From Phialophora verrucosa (lineage: Eukaryota; Ascomycota; Eurotiomycetes; Chaetothyriales; Herpotrichiellaceae), in NCBI GenBank assembly GCA_002099365.1, contig MSED01000001.1:3100001-3164000 (forward strand): a stretch of DNA of 64,000 nucleotides, written 5' to 3'. Below the pieces are notes generated by a model. That model did not search any database. It had not been told where the DNA came from and saw only the letters and a list, made by a program, of their open reading frames with translations. The position numbers and the translations under genes were made by a program. This document shows, in pieces, positions 22,898 to 34,904 of the stretch (its first letter is position 1; each line of letters begins with the position of its first letter).

Positions 22898-23554
22898 AAC
22901 CTGCGTCGCTGGGCCCGGCTGGTGGCGACAGATGAGAATCTTTTTTGAGGGGTCCGGTCATTGACCTAGCTGTCTGAAGATGTAGATTCTTTCGGTTGTT
23001 TCGCGCCCTCAAAGTTACAGTACATCAGCTTGCCGGCAGTCTCCGCTGCGGTAACAGTACGAGTACCCTTGTCAATTACTATATTAAGTTAGGACTTAAG
23101 CTCGGCATGGGGGGTCTGGGGTCTAGTGTACCCCGCCGCACCACATCTCCGCCTCGAATGCGAATAGTTTAGGTATCCGCCGCACAACATCTCCGCCCCG
23201 AGATGCGAATGTGTTAGTTTCGTATCCATGTGGAGTTCGACAATCCTCTGCCTCGAGATGCTCTCTGGGGGTGTCGATCCCAGGTAAAGCCCGACGCAGC
23301 CGAGGCTAGCCCTTTGCAGGCGATTCAAGCCCAACTTTCTGCTGCAGAGCGCGATAAGAGTACGTCGTATTGTCAATGAGTGCCATCACGGGTAAAACTC
23401 GAACTGCATACTATCGAGTCCAGCCGTTGACCTACGCTGCCGGCAAAACCAGTCTGTGTTTCGTACCCAGAACACCAATACTGGCTTCTGATTCTACTCA
23501 TCAATATTGGACCTGAGACGTGTTGACTGTGCCCAGTCGAGATCCAGCAATATC
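22898..23554. other. Intergenic between P450 and SDR genes, with imperfect direct repeats
   Basis: About 650 bp between two genes in the same direction. Near 23132-23213 a GC-rich unit of about 33 to 35 bp occurs twice in tandem (CCGCCGCACCACATCTCCGC and CCGCCGCACAACATCTCCGC cores). Nothing else was seen. Confidence 0.5.
23132..23213. repeat. Imperfect tandem direct repeat, two units
   Basis: Unit 1 begins at about 23133 and unit 2 at about 23178. Both carry CCGCCGCAC[CA]ACATCTCCGC followed by C[TC]CGA and ATGCGAAT. A weaker third echo (CTCTGCCTCGAGATGC) lies near 23248-23263. Confidence 0.6.
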
Positions 23555-24704
23555 ATGGCCGCCACGACCTCTCCTTCCCCCGTCGGTCTCGTAACCGGAG
23601 GAGGTATAGTGGCCCTCCCCCTTCCCATCCGGGACGGCATTGCATCTAACGAGAGAGAACAGCGTCCGGGATGGGCTTGGCTGTGGTCGAGCACCTCGTC
23701 CGGGCAGGTTGGAACGTGACAGTCGTCGACTTCAACAAAGAGAGCGGGGAAACAGTCCAGAAATCTTTGGGCAGTCAAGTTCTCTTCGTGCACGGGAACG
23801 TGATCAGCTATGAGGACCAGGCAGAGGCTTTTGTGAAGACATGGGACAAATGGGGCCGTTTGGATTTTGGTACGTACTGTAATAGCGCCCACCGTTGCTG
23901 CGAATTTCTCGCAAAGGAACTGACTTGTCAACGATTTCCCAGTCTTTGCAAATGCTGTCAGTAAAGATTCAGACGGATCGGCCCGATTATGGTCAGCTAT
24001 TGACTTGGCATATCTTCGTAGGGATTCGGTGATCGTATGGACTTCTGTGCGCCTGCCAGCAGCGAGACCGCAAGCGGCGCGCCAGCAAAGCCCGACACAC
24101 TTGTTCTCGACGTCTGCCTCTACGGGGTCGTCTGGACTGCTTATCTGGCGTTCCACTTCTTCCGGAAAAACACGTCAAAATCTGGTGCGCTGGTATCGAC
24201 TGCCAGCCTCGCTGGGTTGTATCCTGCGGCTCCCGTGCCACTGTATGGCGCTGCAAAGCATGGCGTAAGAGGGTACCGACTGTTACTTTTGGCACTTGGG
24301 CTCTAATTCTGCACAAACAGGTCGTCGGCCTGACGAGATCATTGGCGAAGCGTCTCAAAGAGCTGAACGACCCCATCACAGTGAATTGTATATGTCCCGG
24401 CCTTGTCCCGACGCCGCTGGTCAGTCAGAAGATCGTCGACGTCGTCCCAAAGGATATCCTTACCCCGTACACTACTATCGTGCGCGCTATTCAGGGTTTC
24501 ATTGCGGACCCCACCATCACCGGCCAGGTGGCTGAATGTAGTGGATCGGACGTCCTCTATCGGCCGGTCCTACCGTATGGGAATCAGGCTTCCGAATACA
24601 TGGTCGAGGCTAAATACCAGAATCTGGTCAGTCTTGAAGAAATGATGCAGGATAGCGCCGAGAAAGGGAGACAGCTCGATGCCATGGAGATGGCCAGTAA
24701 ATAA
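23555..24704 (+). CDS. Short-chain dehydrogenase/reductase (SDR1 of the block)
   Basis: Five exons: 23555-23603, 23663-23869, 23943-23956 (14 nt), 24022-24264 and 24321-24704; about 298 aa. The rebuilt cofactor loop is LVTGGASGMGLAVVEHLV across intron 1. VVDFN follows beta2 with an acidic residue, indicating NAD(H) preference. FANAGFG is rebuilt across introns 2 and 3, the 14-nt exon carrying VFANA. ALVSTASLAGLYPAA plus LYGAAKHG give Ser, Tyr and Lys. NCICPGLVPTPLV follows. The C-terminus is ~50 residues longer than minimal SDRs. Introns 1 and 2 sit at exactly the same codon positions and phase as in the SDR at 51718, so the two are duplicates. Probable role: alcohol/ketone conversion after the P450 in the same cluster. 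Confidence 0.85.
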
Positions 24705-25756
24705 GCTGCTTTAAGCCATGATGGATTGTTGGCTCAACCTGGCTGGCGCAGATGAGCTGCAATCAATCCTTCACTGGCTCACTGTGAATTGAGATTCTCG
24801 ACGACAGCAGTCAACCCGGCTTCGATTCAGAGATGACTTATCCACAGCGCTAGGAGAGGGATGATGGCATCAGTATGAGTCCAGATGAGGCTCTGTTTCA
24901 GTTGGTGACCATTCCGCGTCCGAGCATCACTGTAATAGCCATTTGGCCTTCATATGTAGTGTAATGCTGATCAGCTCGGTGGGAATGTTCACTTGAACGG
25001 CGCCGGTGCGTAATCTGCAGAGTCTTCGACTGTCGCTGCTTTGATCCTAATTCCACTTTGTTGCTTCTATCTAGTTGCGAGTCGCAAAGGAAAAACTAAC
25101 CACATGAACTTTGCTCCCTGTTTGAACATGCTTGCATTCTCGATCATTTTCTTCGCCTCGAATACGAACTGCCTGCCTACTTCTAGCACTGGATCCATAG
25201 CTCAAAGAGAGGCAGATTACGTCGGCAGCTAGCCCCCTCTTGTGCGTACGGGCCGTGGGTTTGCATATGTCACACTCGTAGGGCCGGTCATTAATCTGGT
25301 ATAACCGTCGCCTCTGCCGTAATCGCAATTTGCAAGCTGACGCGGCTACGATTATCAGTATCAAGGCAATGTTGGCTTGAGTTGTGCGTAGAGAGCTCCA
25401 CGATACGCGTCAATACAATGAAACCGATGTCTTGATAAGCGTGCTTTTCGGAATTCTAGATATGGTGATTGTCGAGATCCGATCTGCTGGAGAGTTAGAA
25501 ACAGGAGCATGCCCGACCTTGCATTCCCACCGCCACATGTCCCGCATTGCTCGAGACGCCTTCGCATGCCTCCGCGGATACCTCTCTAGACGGTTGCCGA
25601 TGCACCTTGAGCTTGATCCTTTCTTGATCCCGATCTACTTTGAGCACCAACTTCCGCCATCCCCTGCTTGTCCCAAAATGGATAGAGGTGCGTCGTACGG
25701 ATCCATGTATAGATCAGTGGAATGCCTCAATTGGCCATTGTTAGCCTTTATACCAC
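24705..25756. other. Intergenic between convergent SDR and MFS genes
   Basis: About 1 kb of convergent 3' flank. No recognised gene. A possible last exon of the MFS gene might lie near 25530-25650 if an intron starts at GTGAGT close to 25785; this is unproven. Confidence 0.4.
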
Positions 25757-27979
25757 CTATTGAGTATAGACAGCGACTTGACTCACCACTGCGACCCTGT
25801 TGGTCATTTGCTGACGTATATTGGGAAGGAATGCACAACACACGACTGATATAGCGGCAAACGCCACGCTGGCGTACCAGACGAAACTGATGGCGTGTGC
25901 GTTTGCCCAGGCGCGGCCAATCGCAGCTTGTTCCAGGACGAATGGAGTCACGCCTTCGATAAGAGATGCATTTTGGCCGGGCGTCAGATACGCCGTCAAA
26001 AAAGCGGGCACAGCTGTGGGCGGCAGCCCGGCCTCGATCACGCGCTCAGAGATGTCTGTGACGAGATATTGGCCGATTTTGTTCGAGTAGATAGCTGAAT
26101 AGATCGAGACACCAACCGACCCACCGAGAGTCCGGACGGCGAGGCTTATGCCAGTGATGGTAGAGATTGCCGCGTCTGGGCAGCATATCATTGCCACGGT
26201 CTAGCAAGATTGTCAGTCGGCCGGCGTTTCTGATCTCCCAGAGCGCGACCTGATTCGGTCTATCCTGACTTACTGCCGCCGGTGTGATCAGACCGCCTAC
26301 ACCCAGGCCCGCAAGCATGCCCATAACTGTGGTATAGTTTGCGTTGGTGGGATCAGCCTTGGCCAGTGACCCAGTAAAAGCCACTGAAGAACAGTCAGCT
26401 AGAGTAACGAAGACGCGCTTTGTTCGCGACCAGAAACACCCTCAAGCAAAACAGTCGAGATGAACATACTCATGAACAGGGTCGCAATAAGGAGTGGCTC
26501 CCGGACATGACCCTTAGTGTAGCTCAAAACCACATTCGTTGTCACAGCCGCAAACGTGATGGATATGCCATATCCTAGACCTCGAGTACCAATCTGAAGT
26601 GGTGTCTCGTTGATGTACAGTGATTGAAGCATCAACGGATAAAAAGCGAAGATCGAATACAAGCTGAGTCCTGGTTTTGAGCAGAGATCAGTAAGACACA
26701 AACACACTGCAGGCACTGCAACTCACCCGCGGCGAAAGCCACAAACAATGCAAGCGGCACGGCCCTGTTAGTCTTGAAAAGGATCGGAGGCATCATGGGA
26801 TGTGGTGCCAGCCATCCTTCCCAAACGACGAGACCAACGATGCAGGCAACACCGACGAGCAGAGTGACCAGAACATGAGCACTTTTCCAGGGGTAACGAT
26901 TGCCACCGTCTTGGAGCGCAGTGAGCCTGTAGAGCTGTCAATCTAAAGTTAAATGCACGAGAACGACGATCCGCCTTACACCAGGGTGATTGAAATCACA
27001 GAGAGGGCGCCACCAACGTAGTCAAGACGTTTCATGAGATCCATTTTCTTGATGCCCTCTGTGCGATGAACTGGGGGTGGGAAGTAGAAGAAGATGACGC
27101 CCAACGTGAATGTGCCGCACCAGATACTGGAATGAATCTTCGTTAGCACTCCTGTTTTAACTCAGTCTGAATGCACCTACACGGTGATCCACATATTCCA
27201 ACGCCAAGTTGCGTTGTTGCACAGAAGCTCGGTGTATATCAAGTACGGGGTGAACGGTATTATAGCAGCAGTGACAAAGCCGACGTAAACTCCCCGAAGC
27301 CGCACGGGGGCGATCTGAGCTATCCTGTGTGGCCATGATGTAAGTCTAGGAGCGACGAGAACAAAAGGTGTAATGCGTACCCTGCCAGAGCATTAAGCTC
27401 GCATATGCTACCACCACATCCGGCGATAGACATGCCTGTAACGGCTTGACCGAAGGTGTGTGCGGTGCCCGTCAAAATAGCGCCGACAATAATACATGCA
27501 GATCCGAAAAGTCCGATGTAGCGCGTCCCTTGAGGCCTGAGTTAGCAAATTTCGCGTGATGGCGCACAATGGCACAAGAGACTCAGAAGCATACCGACAA
27601 GATCAGTCAGGTAGCCCACAAACGGGCTGAGCGCTGCGATGCCAAGTGTGTTTGCCGTAGATAGCCAGGAGATGTTGGCTGAGCCCAGGTCCACCGCGGC
27701 ATAAGAGAGTGAGGAACCCATAAGCTGCGAGGGTAGTTGCGCGGCCGCATAGCAGCCGGCAAGGGAAATGGCAGCGATCAGGTTCCGCCAGGAGAATTCG
27801 ACCTTCCCGTCAGAGTCGTCGCTCTTATATGCACGCGTATTGCGGAGATCGAGATCATCCATTTGTCCAACATCGCCCCGGTCGTCCTCTGTATGGGTTG
27901 CACTTATTTCGTGTGTTTCTGGGGAGGGTTTCTCGCTTCCAGCATCCCACCGAGCTGTATCATCCTGACTGTACGTCAT
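25757..27979 (-). CDS. MFS transporter, TRI12/siderophore-efflux type
   Basis: Eight exons: 27979-27595, 27528-27381, 27324-27181, 27126-26980, 26926-26727, 26670-26470, 26383-26274 and 26200-25757; about 592 aa. A charged N-terminus (MTYSQDDTARWDAG) is followed by about 14 hydrophobic helices, for example WLSTANTLGIAALSPFVGYL, then the conserved GxxxDxxG-type loop DLVGTRYIGLFG, the GCGGSICELNALAG segment, and LPNIRQQMTNRVAV at the end. The spacing and the GGS..E motif place it with TRI12-type 14-TM drug/toxin:H+ antiporters in the plasma membrane. It starts 1.2 kb from, and divergent to, the BVMO gene. It may import substrate or export product. The C-terminal 15 residues are uncertain, because a GTGAGT donor sits right after NRVAV. 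Confidence 0.85.
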
Positions 27980-29176
27980 GTTGTCGGAGGAAGATTGAAA
28001 GTCAAGAACAAAATCCAGATGAGTACCCTCAGGATAGTATTCTCAGTGGCTGAGGGGAGTACATACAGTCCGGGAAAGAGTCGAGTGAGCTGTTGCAACA
28101 GGGGATAGTCATTAATACATTGTGCTTCAGGGTGCCGGACATATCACTTGAGTTAGCGCGGTCAGGGGAGCCTTGCACCAGAAGTCCGGCTATACCCCAG
28201 AATCCTTTGCCAGGGGGGTAGGGTGTGGGGAAGATTTGGTGGGGGCAAGACAGCACGAGCAAGGGCTTTGTTGGTGGTGGCTCCATTCTATGATTGGGTT
28301 TCGAAGCCAGTCTTGTGCATTTAATGCTCGAACCGTTTGCCTTGATCCCGGCAGGTGTGCTTTTCCCAGTGATCGCTTGGGACGACCTTAAGCCCAGGTG
28401 CTCAATGGCGGAGCCAATGATGTGGACTTGGTTGAAGTACCATCATCGTACTAGGGTTTCCATTGCGGTGGCTGAAGCGGAACTTCGATTGATTCGTCGT
28501 CCACAACCCTCCACGTTCGAGGGTGACTAGTCCGGAGTGAAGACATGGGAACGATGGGGGAAGGGGGGAATGGGGGCTAGGCGCTGTTAGGCCATCGGCA
28601 ACCATGACACACAACAGCATTTATTCAACAGTCAGACCTCTACACTCTCATCCTCTTACCACATTATTACACCACATCATACACAATACGTCAACAACGC
28701 CGTTGACAGGTGTCCCATCATGAGTTCCTCGGCATGTTGGTGTTGGAAGCATTCTTGAATTGGCCACCTGCAGCTGTCAGTCAGATAAGCCCCGCTCCTT
28801 CAGAGGTCAGGAAAGCTACGGCGTGCAGACTTAGCTGATGTCACTCCCAGCAAATGCAATGAAAAGTGCAGGACATCAGCTTCCAGGGCGAGCTCGCTTG
28901 TTACTCTGTCTGGCGTATAATGCTGGATCTAGAGTAAAGTGTGATGCTTTGTCTGCACACACACATTTCTTCTCCGGTTGCGGGGTGTGATCTGTGTGGG
29001 ATGTCAGCGCTGTTGGTCGGACATTGATCTCGGTCTGGTGCGGACAACTTTTAGAGATATGGTATCCAAAAACCCTGGTTTGTAATTAATACGGCTTCAG
29101 TAATACTTGTAGCCGCAATCCATGGGAGTGAGAAAACCATTCGGATTTCTTTCAGCATCACTGGCCATCAACCATC
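27980..29176. other. Divergent promoter region of MFS and BVMO genes
   Basis: About 1.2 kb between two divergent starts, with a G-rich tract near 28557-28577. No supported gene. It is a likely site for cluster-specific regulators. Confidence 0.5.
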
Positions 29177-31637
29177 ATGAGTCCGCACTCAATATCTTCG
29201 TATGCGCTTCTGGATCAAGCTCATTCCGCTCCAAACCATGCCAGAATTATCCACGTGGGAGCGGGCGCTTCTGGCTTACTCGCTGCTTACAAGGCGGAGA
29301 GAATGCTGAAGAATTATGAGCTGATATGTTATGAGAAGTGCGTCTCGGATCGCGTTCCCAACGGGCAACAGTGCTAACGAAAGTGTAGGAACTCTGAAAT
29401 AGGCGGTACTTGGTGGGAGAATCGATACCCGGGTGTGTATCATCGCCCTCAAGTCTTGCACTCTGCCGCAAGTCTGCTGAGATCCTATGCTTGCCAGGCT
29501 GTGCATGCGACATTCCGGCTCACTCTTATGTGTTTTCATTCGAGCCAAACCCGGCCTGGTCTGGCTTTTACGCATACTCGGACGAAATCCAGCAGTACTT
29601 TCTGAACTTTGCCAACAAATACGGGTTGAGGAAGTATGTCCAACTTAACACCGAAGTGGTCAGTGCTACCTGGGATGAGGAAGAGGGCAAATGTAAGTTC
29701 AAACCGAAGCTAATATTGTTTTTGCTCTTGGCTGGAGCATATACTAATGGATCTTGAAAGACGATGTCGAGCTGAGGCGCGATGGAAAAGTCCTCCATGA
29801 CTGGTGCCACGTTTTGATCAATGGCTCAGGAGTTGTAAACAAATGGAAATGTAAGTTCTCGCGGAGACTTACCAGTTCAATCACTAAGTTGAATCTTGCA
29901 GGGCCTGCTATCGAAGGCCTCCACGACTTTCGCGGAAAGCTCTCCCATAGCGCCGCCTGGGACCAGAGTATTGACCAAAAGGGCAAGAAGGTCGCGGTCA
30001 TTGGCACTGGCTCAAGCTCGATACAAATGGTTCCTCAACTGGCAAAGGGTACTTAGGCTGTCTCCATCTGAAGAGTTATCTTTGCTTTCGTGACTGACAG
30101 ACAACAGGTGCTGAACATCTTTACGTCTTCATGCGCAACTGCACATGGATTGCTCCGCAAGTAGCTGCAGACGAGCCGGCCGCCGCCGAAGATGGCGAAC
30201 CTCCCGCGCCGGCTGGAAAGCATCATTACACAAGAAAGGAGAAAGAAAGATTCGCAGCCGACGCCGAATTTCACTTGCAATACAGGAAGAGACTGGACAA
30301 CCAATCTGCCAAGATGTTTTCCATGTTCCTTCGAGGGAGCGAGGCCAACACGCGTGCTAAGGTGACAATGAGAGAAGACATGTTGAGAAAGCTGGGCCCA
30401 GGGAACGAAGAGCTCAAAGCCAAGCTCATTCCTTCTTGGTCTCCAGGCTGCCGCAGACTTACGGTCCGTAATTATCATCTGCTGCTGTCTCAAACGTTCA
30501 AATCACTGACGAACGCGCCCCTAGCCTGGAGAGGGTTACCTGGAGACTCTGGCTCAACCCCGTAAGTGATCTCCTGAAAATAAAATGAGGACCAATGTAT
30601 CGTGCAAGGTCGGCCGAGTGTTGATGAACCCATTCAATTACATAGATGTGACCTCGGTCTTTGATGAAATCATCAAGGTCACCCCGACCGGCCTCCTCAC
30701 CAAAAGTGGACAAGAGATCGAGGTGGACATTATTGCCTGTGGCACAGGATTTGAAGTGTCTTATGTCCCGCATTTGTAAGGCCCCGAGAACGCAGTTGCA
30801 ACGGCGCGACTAACATAATCCGATAGCAAGATCACCGGAGTCAACGGCATCATCATGCAGGAGGATTGGGCAGAGGTACGTACGGCGGGCGGACGTCTTT
30901 GCTGTCGTCCAGAATGCTCATACTGATCTTTCTTTCCTGTGTCCAGGAGCCCAACATCTACATCAGCGTCACAGGTCCGGGATATCCTAATTACTTCGTG
31001 ATCAATGGACCGCGCGGCAACTGGGGTCAGGGCTGCGCACTACCTTCGGTAAGTCAGGTCTCCATTTTCAACATTACAGCTTGGTCTCGCCTGACCGGAT
31101 TTCTCTCAATAGCACGAAGTGCAGATCGAATATGCGCTGCAGTGTGTCCAAAAGTTGCAGGCCGACGGCATCAAGGCTCTCGAAGTCCGACAGAAACCGA
31201 CCACTGATTTCAACTTACACGTAGACCTGTGGCATCAGAAATATTCTGTGTGGAATGAGGACTGTCGCAGGTGAGTTGAACCATTCTCATCCAGGCAGAT
31301 GTGGTTAGAAACGTGCTGCAAATGATCCATTCTCTAATGGAGACGTTAACATCAGCGTTTCTTGCCCACCGGCCTCTTTACTAACAGCCTTCGGCTTAGC
31401 TGGTACAAGAAGAACACGGTCGATGGTAGAGTCTACCTCTGGGGAGGTTCAATGCTGCACCACCTCAAAACGCTTCGTACACCGCGGTTCGAACACTACG
31501 ACATGCGATACAAGGAAGACAACTGCTGGGCATCCTTGGGCAACGGGCGGACCCAGCAGGAGCTGGAACAAGAGAAGGGAGCCGACGTAGATCTCGCCCC
31601 ATTCGTGAGAAATTCAGACCATCCATGGGATTGCTAG
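29177..31637 (+). CDS. Flavoprotein monooxygenase, Baeyer-Villiger type (BVMO1)
   Basis: Twelve exons: 29177-29337, 29389-29432, 29498-29692, 29761-29850, 29902-30048, 30108-30463, 30525-30561, 30646-30775, 30827-30875, 30947-31048, 31113-31270 and 31400-31637; about 568 aa. FAD-binding loop HVGAGASGLLAAY near residue 29, then GGTWWENRYPGCACDIPAHS. The BVMO fingerprint FxGxxxHxxxW is present as FRGKLSHSAAWD. The NADPH Rossmann loop is VIGTGSSSIQMVPQL. The late FAD motif is ACGTGF. The family inserts O next to ketones to give esters or lactones. Best guess: a cyclohexanone/4-hydroxyacetophenone-monooxygenase-like enzyme acting on a cyclic or aryl ketone. The 37-nt exon 7 and the intron that follows rebuild LETLAQPHVTSVFDEI. 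All fingerprint residues are intact. Confidence 0.9.
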
Positions 31638-32317
31638 CCGTACGTGGCAGGAAATAGGTACCATAGACATATGATAAGGAGCGTGCGGAGTGTCTCAAGG
31701 CGCTACATCGGAGTGGGGTTGCAGACCTGATAGATATGGCTATAATTCTCTCGAGAGACCTGGTGAAACCAGATCACTGAAGAGCAGATATGTGTGGGAG
31801 TCTTTGCAATCTCTGCGGCCAAGCGCATGCACAATCCGTCATTCCGGCAAGTTTATTTATTTAAATAACTCGCTCGAAGCGCCCAGGTCGCACAGTCGCA
31901 TAAAATATTGACTAGGTAAGAGGTTGAACCAGCCAAAACGTCACGAGTGTGTATTCGACCAGCACAGTGAGCTCTACCTCAGTCGTCGTGCGACGCCTGC
32001 GCTTGTTGCAAGAGGGAGTCTGAAGTCGATCTCTTTTGTCCTGGCTTCAGGCAGTCAAAGCAAAATGAGCCCCGGATTCCATCGGGCCACGGTTTAAGCA
32101 GATAGTTGTCGTTGCGTTGTGTCCGTGCCACACCTTGCCTGGACGTGAAATGAAGATCGACTTCCGTCGTCTCGCGAGGTAGGACAAGTGCAGTTCAATC
32201 ATAAGAGAACCATCGCGATTTCAGCCTGCATCATAGGTTGCCTCTTCTCCTTTTCGACAAAGGGCACCCAGGTCAGCGACTGCTATCTCCAACTTCCAAC
32301 TTCAGCGTAGCCCCTCC
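31638..32317. other. Intergenic between convergent BVMO1 and C2H2/Zn2Cys6 regulator
   Basis: About 680 bp, both 3' flanks. I searched the minus strand here for further exons of the apparently short regulator and found none that continue its domain. Confidence 0.45.
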
Positions 32318-34494
32318 CTACCCGGAATCCGGTATTCGTCTCTTGCGGCTACGATTAAACGCAAACCTGAGGTCGCCGTCCGGGGGCCGGAGTATTGAGT
32401 GCCCAGCTAAACGAGCCAGAAGTCCGTTAAATGAACTGATCTCCTTTGCGACATCGTCTTGTGCGAAGCATTGCCGCAGAAAGACGTCGAATAGTGGGTC
32501 GCGTGGAGGAGTTGCCATGAATGGAAAAGTAGAACTCCATGCATCAGCGTCACGAGCCTGCCACATACTATCAGGGCATGGAATGCGTAGCTGCATGACT
32601 TCATCACAGACGCTCGGGTCCTTTTCTGTCAAGGACAAGCAGCCGAGGCGAAATACCTTTCCAAAGACGGTGTTAGCACATGATAACCTGAAAGGAAGAG
32701 ATTTCATGTAATCATCCGCGAATTGCCACTTACGGCCACAGCCCAAGCGAGTCGTTTTCTGGATTCTTGTTTAACCCAGGCGTGCCATCGCTTTTCAAGC
32801 ACTGCTCCACGAGTCGACAAGAATACACGATACAATTCATTCCGAGGATGCGGCCGTGATTGCTCTGTATCAGCCAGGCTTCCCTCATCAAGGCCTTCTT
32901 CAGTGCTGCCGAGAAAGTATAGGTCCATTTTTCGGGCCATCTGTGTCACACGATCCTGTGCCCAAAGAACTTCCGCTAGGAATCCTTGATTCCTCGACTG
33001 AAGAATATGGTAAAATGTCAAGCAAATGGCAAGCAACACCGTTTCCTCTTCTTCATGCCAAGTGCAAGTCTCTTTCTGGCTGGTTGTTAGCATAAAGGTG
33101 CCGATGGCCGAGTTTGGCAATCACCCACCGCTGACACCACATCGGACAATGTTCCGACGGCATCAACAAAATAGCGTTGTGAGTGCATGGTCGAGAAGTA
33201 GCTGGCTCCAATTGCCGTGATGGCGGTCAGAAGTAACGGAGAGCAGTTTTCAGGGCGGATGGTCGGTTCATGCAAAACAGGCAAGATCTTTGAGAATTCG
33301 TTGTCTCCAGTGAGCGAAATGGACGTTCAGCGTTCGAACGCCATCGGAACTCTGCTCACCTTGTGAAATCGCTGAAAGTAGACTTGCCAATATGCCATCA
33401 GCTCATCCGTGCTTGGGGTCGGGTCTCTCTCTGACGAAGCACCAACAATGTTGAATATCTTCGTGACTGGTGGCGGACCCAACTCAAGGCCGCTATTACC
33501 TCCACTGCTCTCGGATCGTGTTGCTTGCAAGTCTCCAATTGGTCCAGGGAACTTATTCAAGTTGTCAACGGTCACCTGATTCGAAAATACGTCCCTAGCC
33601 GGCGGCGGCGACTGCGGGCGGCCCAAACTGTCAATATCAATGCATGAAACAACGGGGCTTGCGCTTGGCTGATGTCTTCCCCTACTAAGAGAAGGAGAGC
33701 AAGAAAAGAGTCTCAAGTCGTGCGGTACCCGGGCGTCTGTCAAGGTCGTGTCAGTCGCAGGACGGATGTCGGTCAGACAGGATCCAGGCCGAAGGAGATC
33801 GAAATCCGAATCGGTGCCTCGGAGCTGGAGTTCAGTTTCGAAACTAGCAGTATGACAGGCGTTGCCCACGGGATCAGGGTCGAGGATATTGGGGTCGGCG
33901 GCGAGCTGGGCAAAGCCTGGAGGCAACGGGTCTGCATCTGCACCTGAGGTAGCGCAGGCGTTCAACCTACCGACGGTGGGTCGGCTCCTTGCATGCGGCC
34001 CTGCTTCTCCTATGGTCCTGCGTTCATCCGAGACAAGGACGCGCGGAGCTGAAAATGGCCGACCATCTACTTGGTCGGCGGTAACAAGTTGCGACTGACC
34101 TGAGTTACCCGTCTCGGAAGGCGACGAGTGCTGCACAATCTCTGCTGAGGGGTCGAAGTCTCGCTGCGCCTCATCCGGTGAAGGAAAGTTGTACTGGCAC
34201 AATGAACCACGCTTTCTGCAGTGAAGACACACGGGTTCCAAACTGCACTTTATCCGGAGTCTGAGCCCATCCAGAAATTAGCAGAGCGTCCCTCGGAGTG
34301 ATGGGAAGAAGTGCTAACATGGTGCACCTGATACAGTTTTTTCGTCTCGTCTTTCGTGGCTGCTTTGGGGCAGCATTCGGGCCATGTTTCAGCCGGTGGT
34401 GCCTTTGCAGAACATCCTTGCGGGAGTAATGCTTGTTGCAGATATTGCACACCACGGTTGTTGCTGCTGCCTGTGCTGCCTTTGAAGGAACCAT
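32318..34494 (-). CDS. Transcription factor with C2H2 finger plus Zn2Cys6 cluster
   Basis: Five exons: 34494-34319, 34260-33360, 33287-33129, 33075-32734 and 32656-32318; about 638 aa. The N-terminus has a C2H2 finger (CNICNKHYSRKDVLQRHHRL then KH). Across intron 1 it has a complete Zn2Cys6 cluster, NCIRCTILRIKC then SLEPVCLHCRKRGSLCQY, with spacing C2C6C5C2C6C. This requires the GTTAGC donor rather than an earlier GTGCAC, which would delete the second Cys. A fungal_trans-like middle region follows (PTIRPENCSPLLLTAITAIG, RKRLAWAVAVFRLGCLSLTE). The protein stops at about 638 aa, just after SFNGLLARLAGHS, where relatives usually continue for 100 or more residues; it may be truncated. It is nuclear and divergent from the DUF3425 gene with only 410 bp between starts. 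Confidence 0.8.
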
Positions 34495-34904
34495 AGCGTT
34501 GATATTACTGGCCAGCCGTGCCTAGACGTCTGGTCGTTTTATGAAGCTGATGTCGCTCAGCCCGTGCTCGTGAGAAGAACTCAGGCCATAGAGAGCGAGG
34601 CCGGCAAGGGGACGGGAAAGAGGTCGACGCGGGGGACCGCAGGACAAAGGATTGTTGGGTACTTAAGTTACTGCCTAGACACCCTAGGTAGAACGGGGGA
34701 CTCCGGAAAGATGGGGAAGGCGCGGAGATGGCGCCTTGGCCAGAGGCCCGATCGCCCAAGAAGTCCCCGGAAAAGATGGATTCCACGCCGGCTAACCGAG
34801 GGCAGGGGGGGCCATCTTGACATATACATGGGGTTCCCCCCAAACTTGGTGAGCCTCGCTTGTGCGCGCACCGGTGCACCTCTTCACGGGGACAATTGTG
34901 CATC
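34495..34904. other. Short divergent promoter between two regulators
   Basis: 410 bp shared by the C2H2/Zn2Cys6 gene (minus) and the DUF3425 gene (plus). It is GC-rich with several GGG/CCC runs, and no clean palindrome was found by eye. Confidence 0.5.

Noticed and set aside
23494..24156. 220-codon minus-strand frame
   Set aside because: Antisense to the spliced SDR1 exons; no domain.
20631..24704. Idea that the P450/SDR pair marks a secondary-metabolite biosynthetic cluster
   Set aside because: No PKS, NRPS, terpene cyclase, prenyltransferase or other backbone gene anywhere in the window; the neighbours are degradative enzymes.
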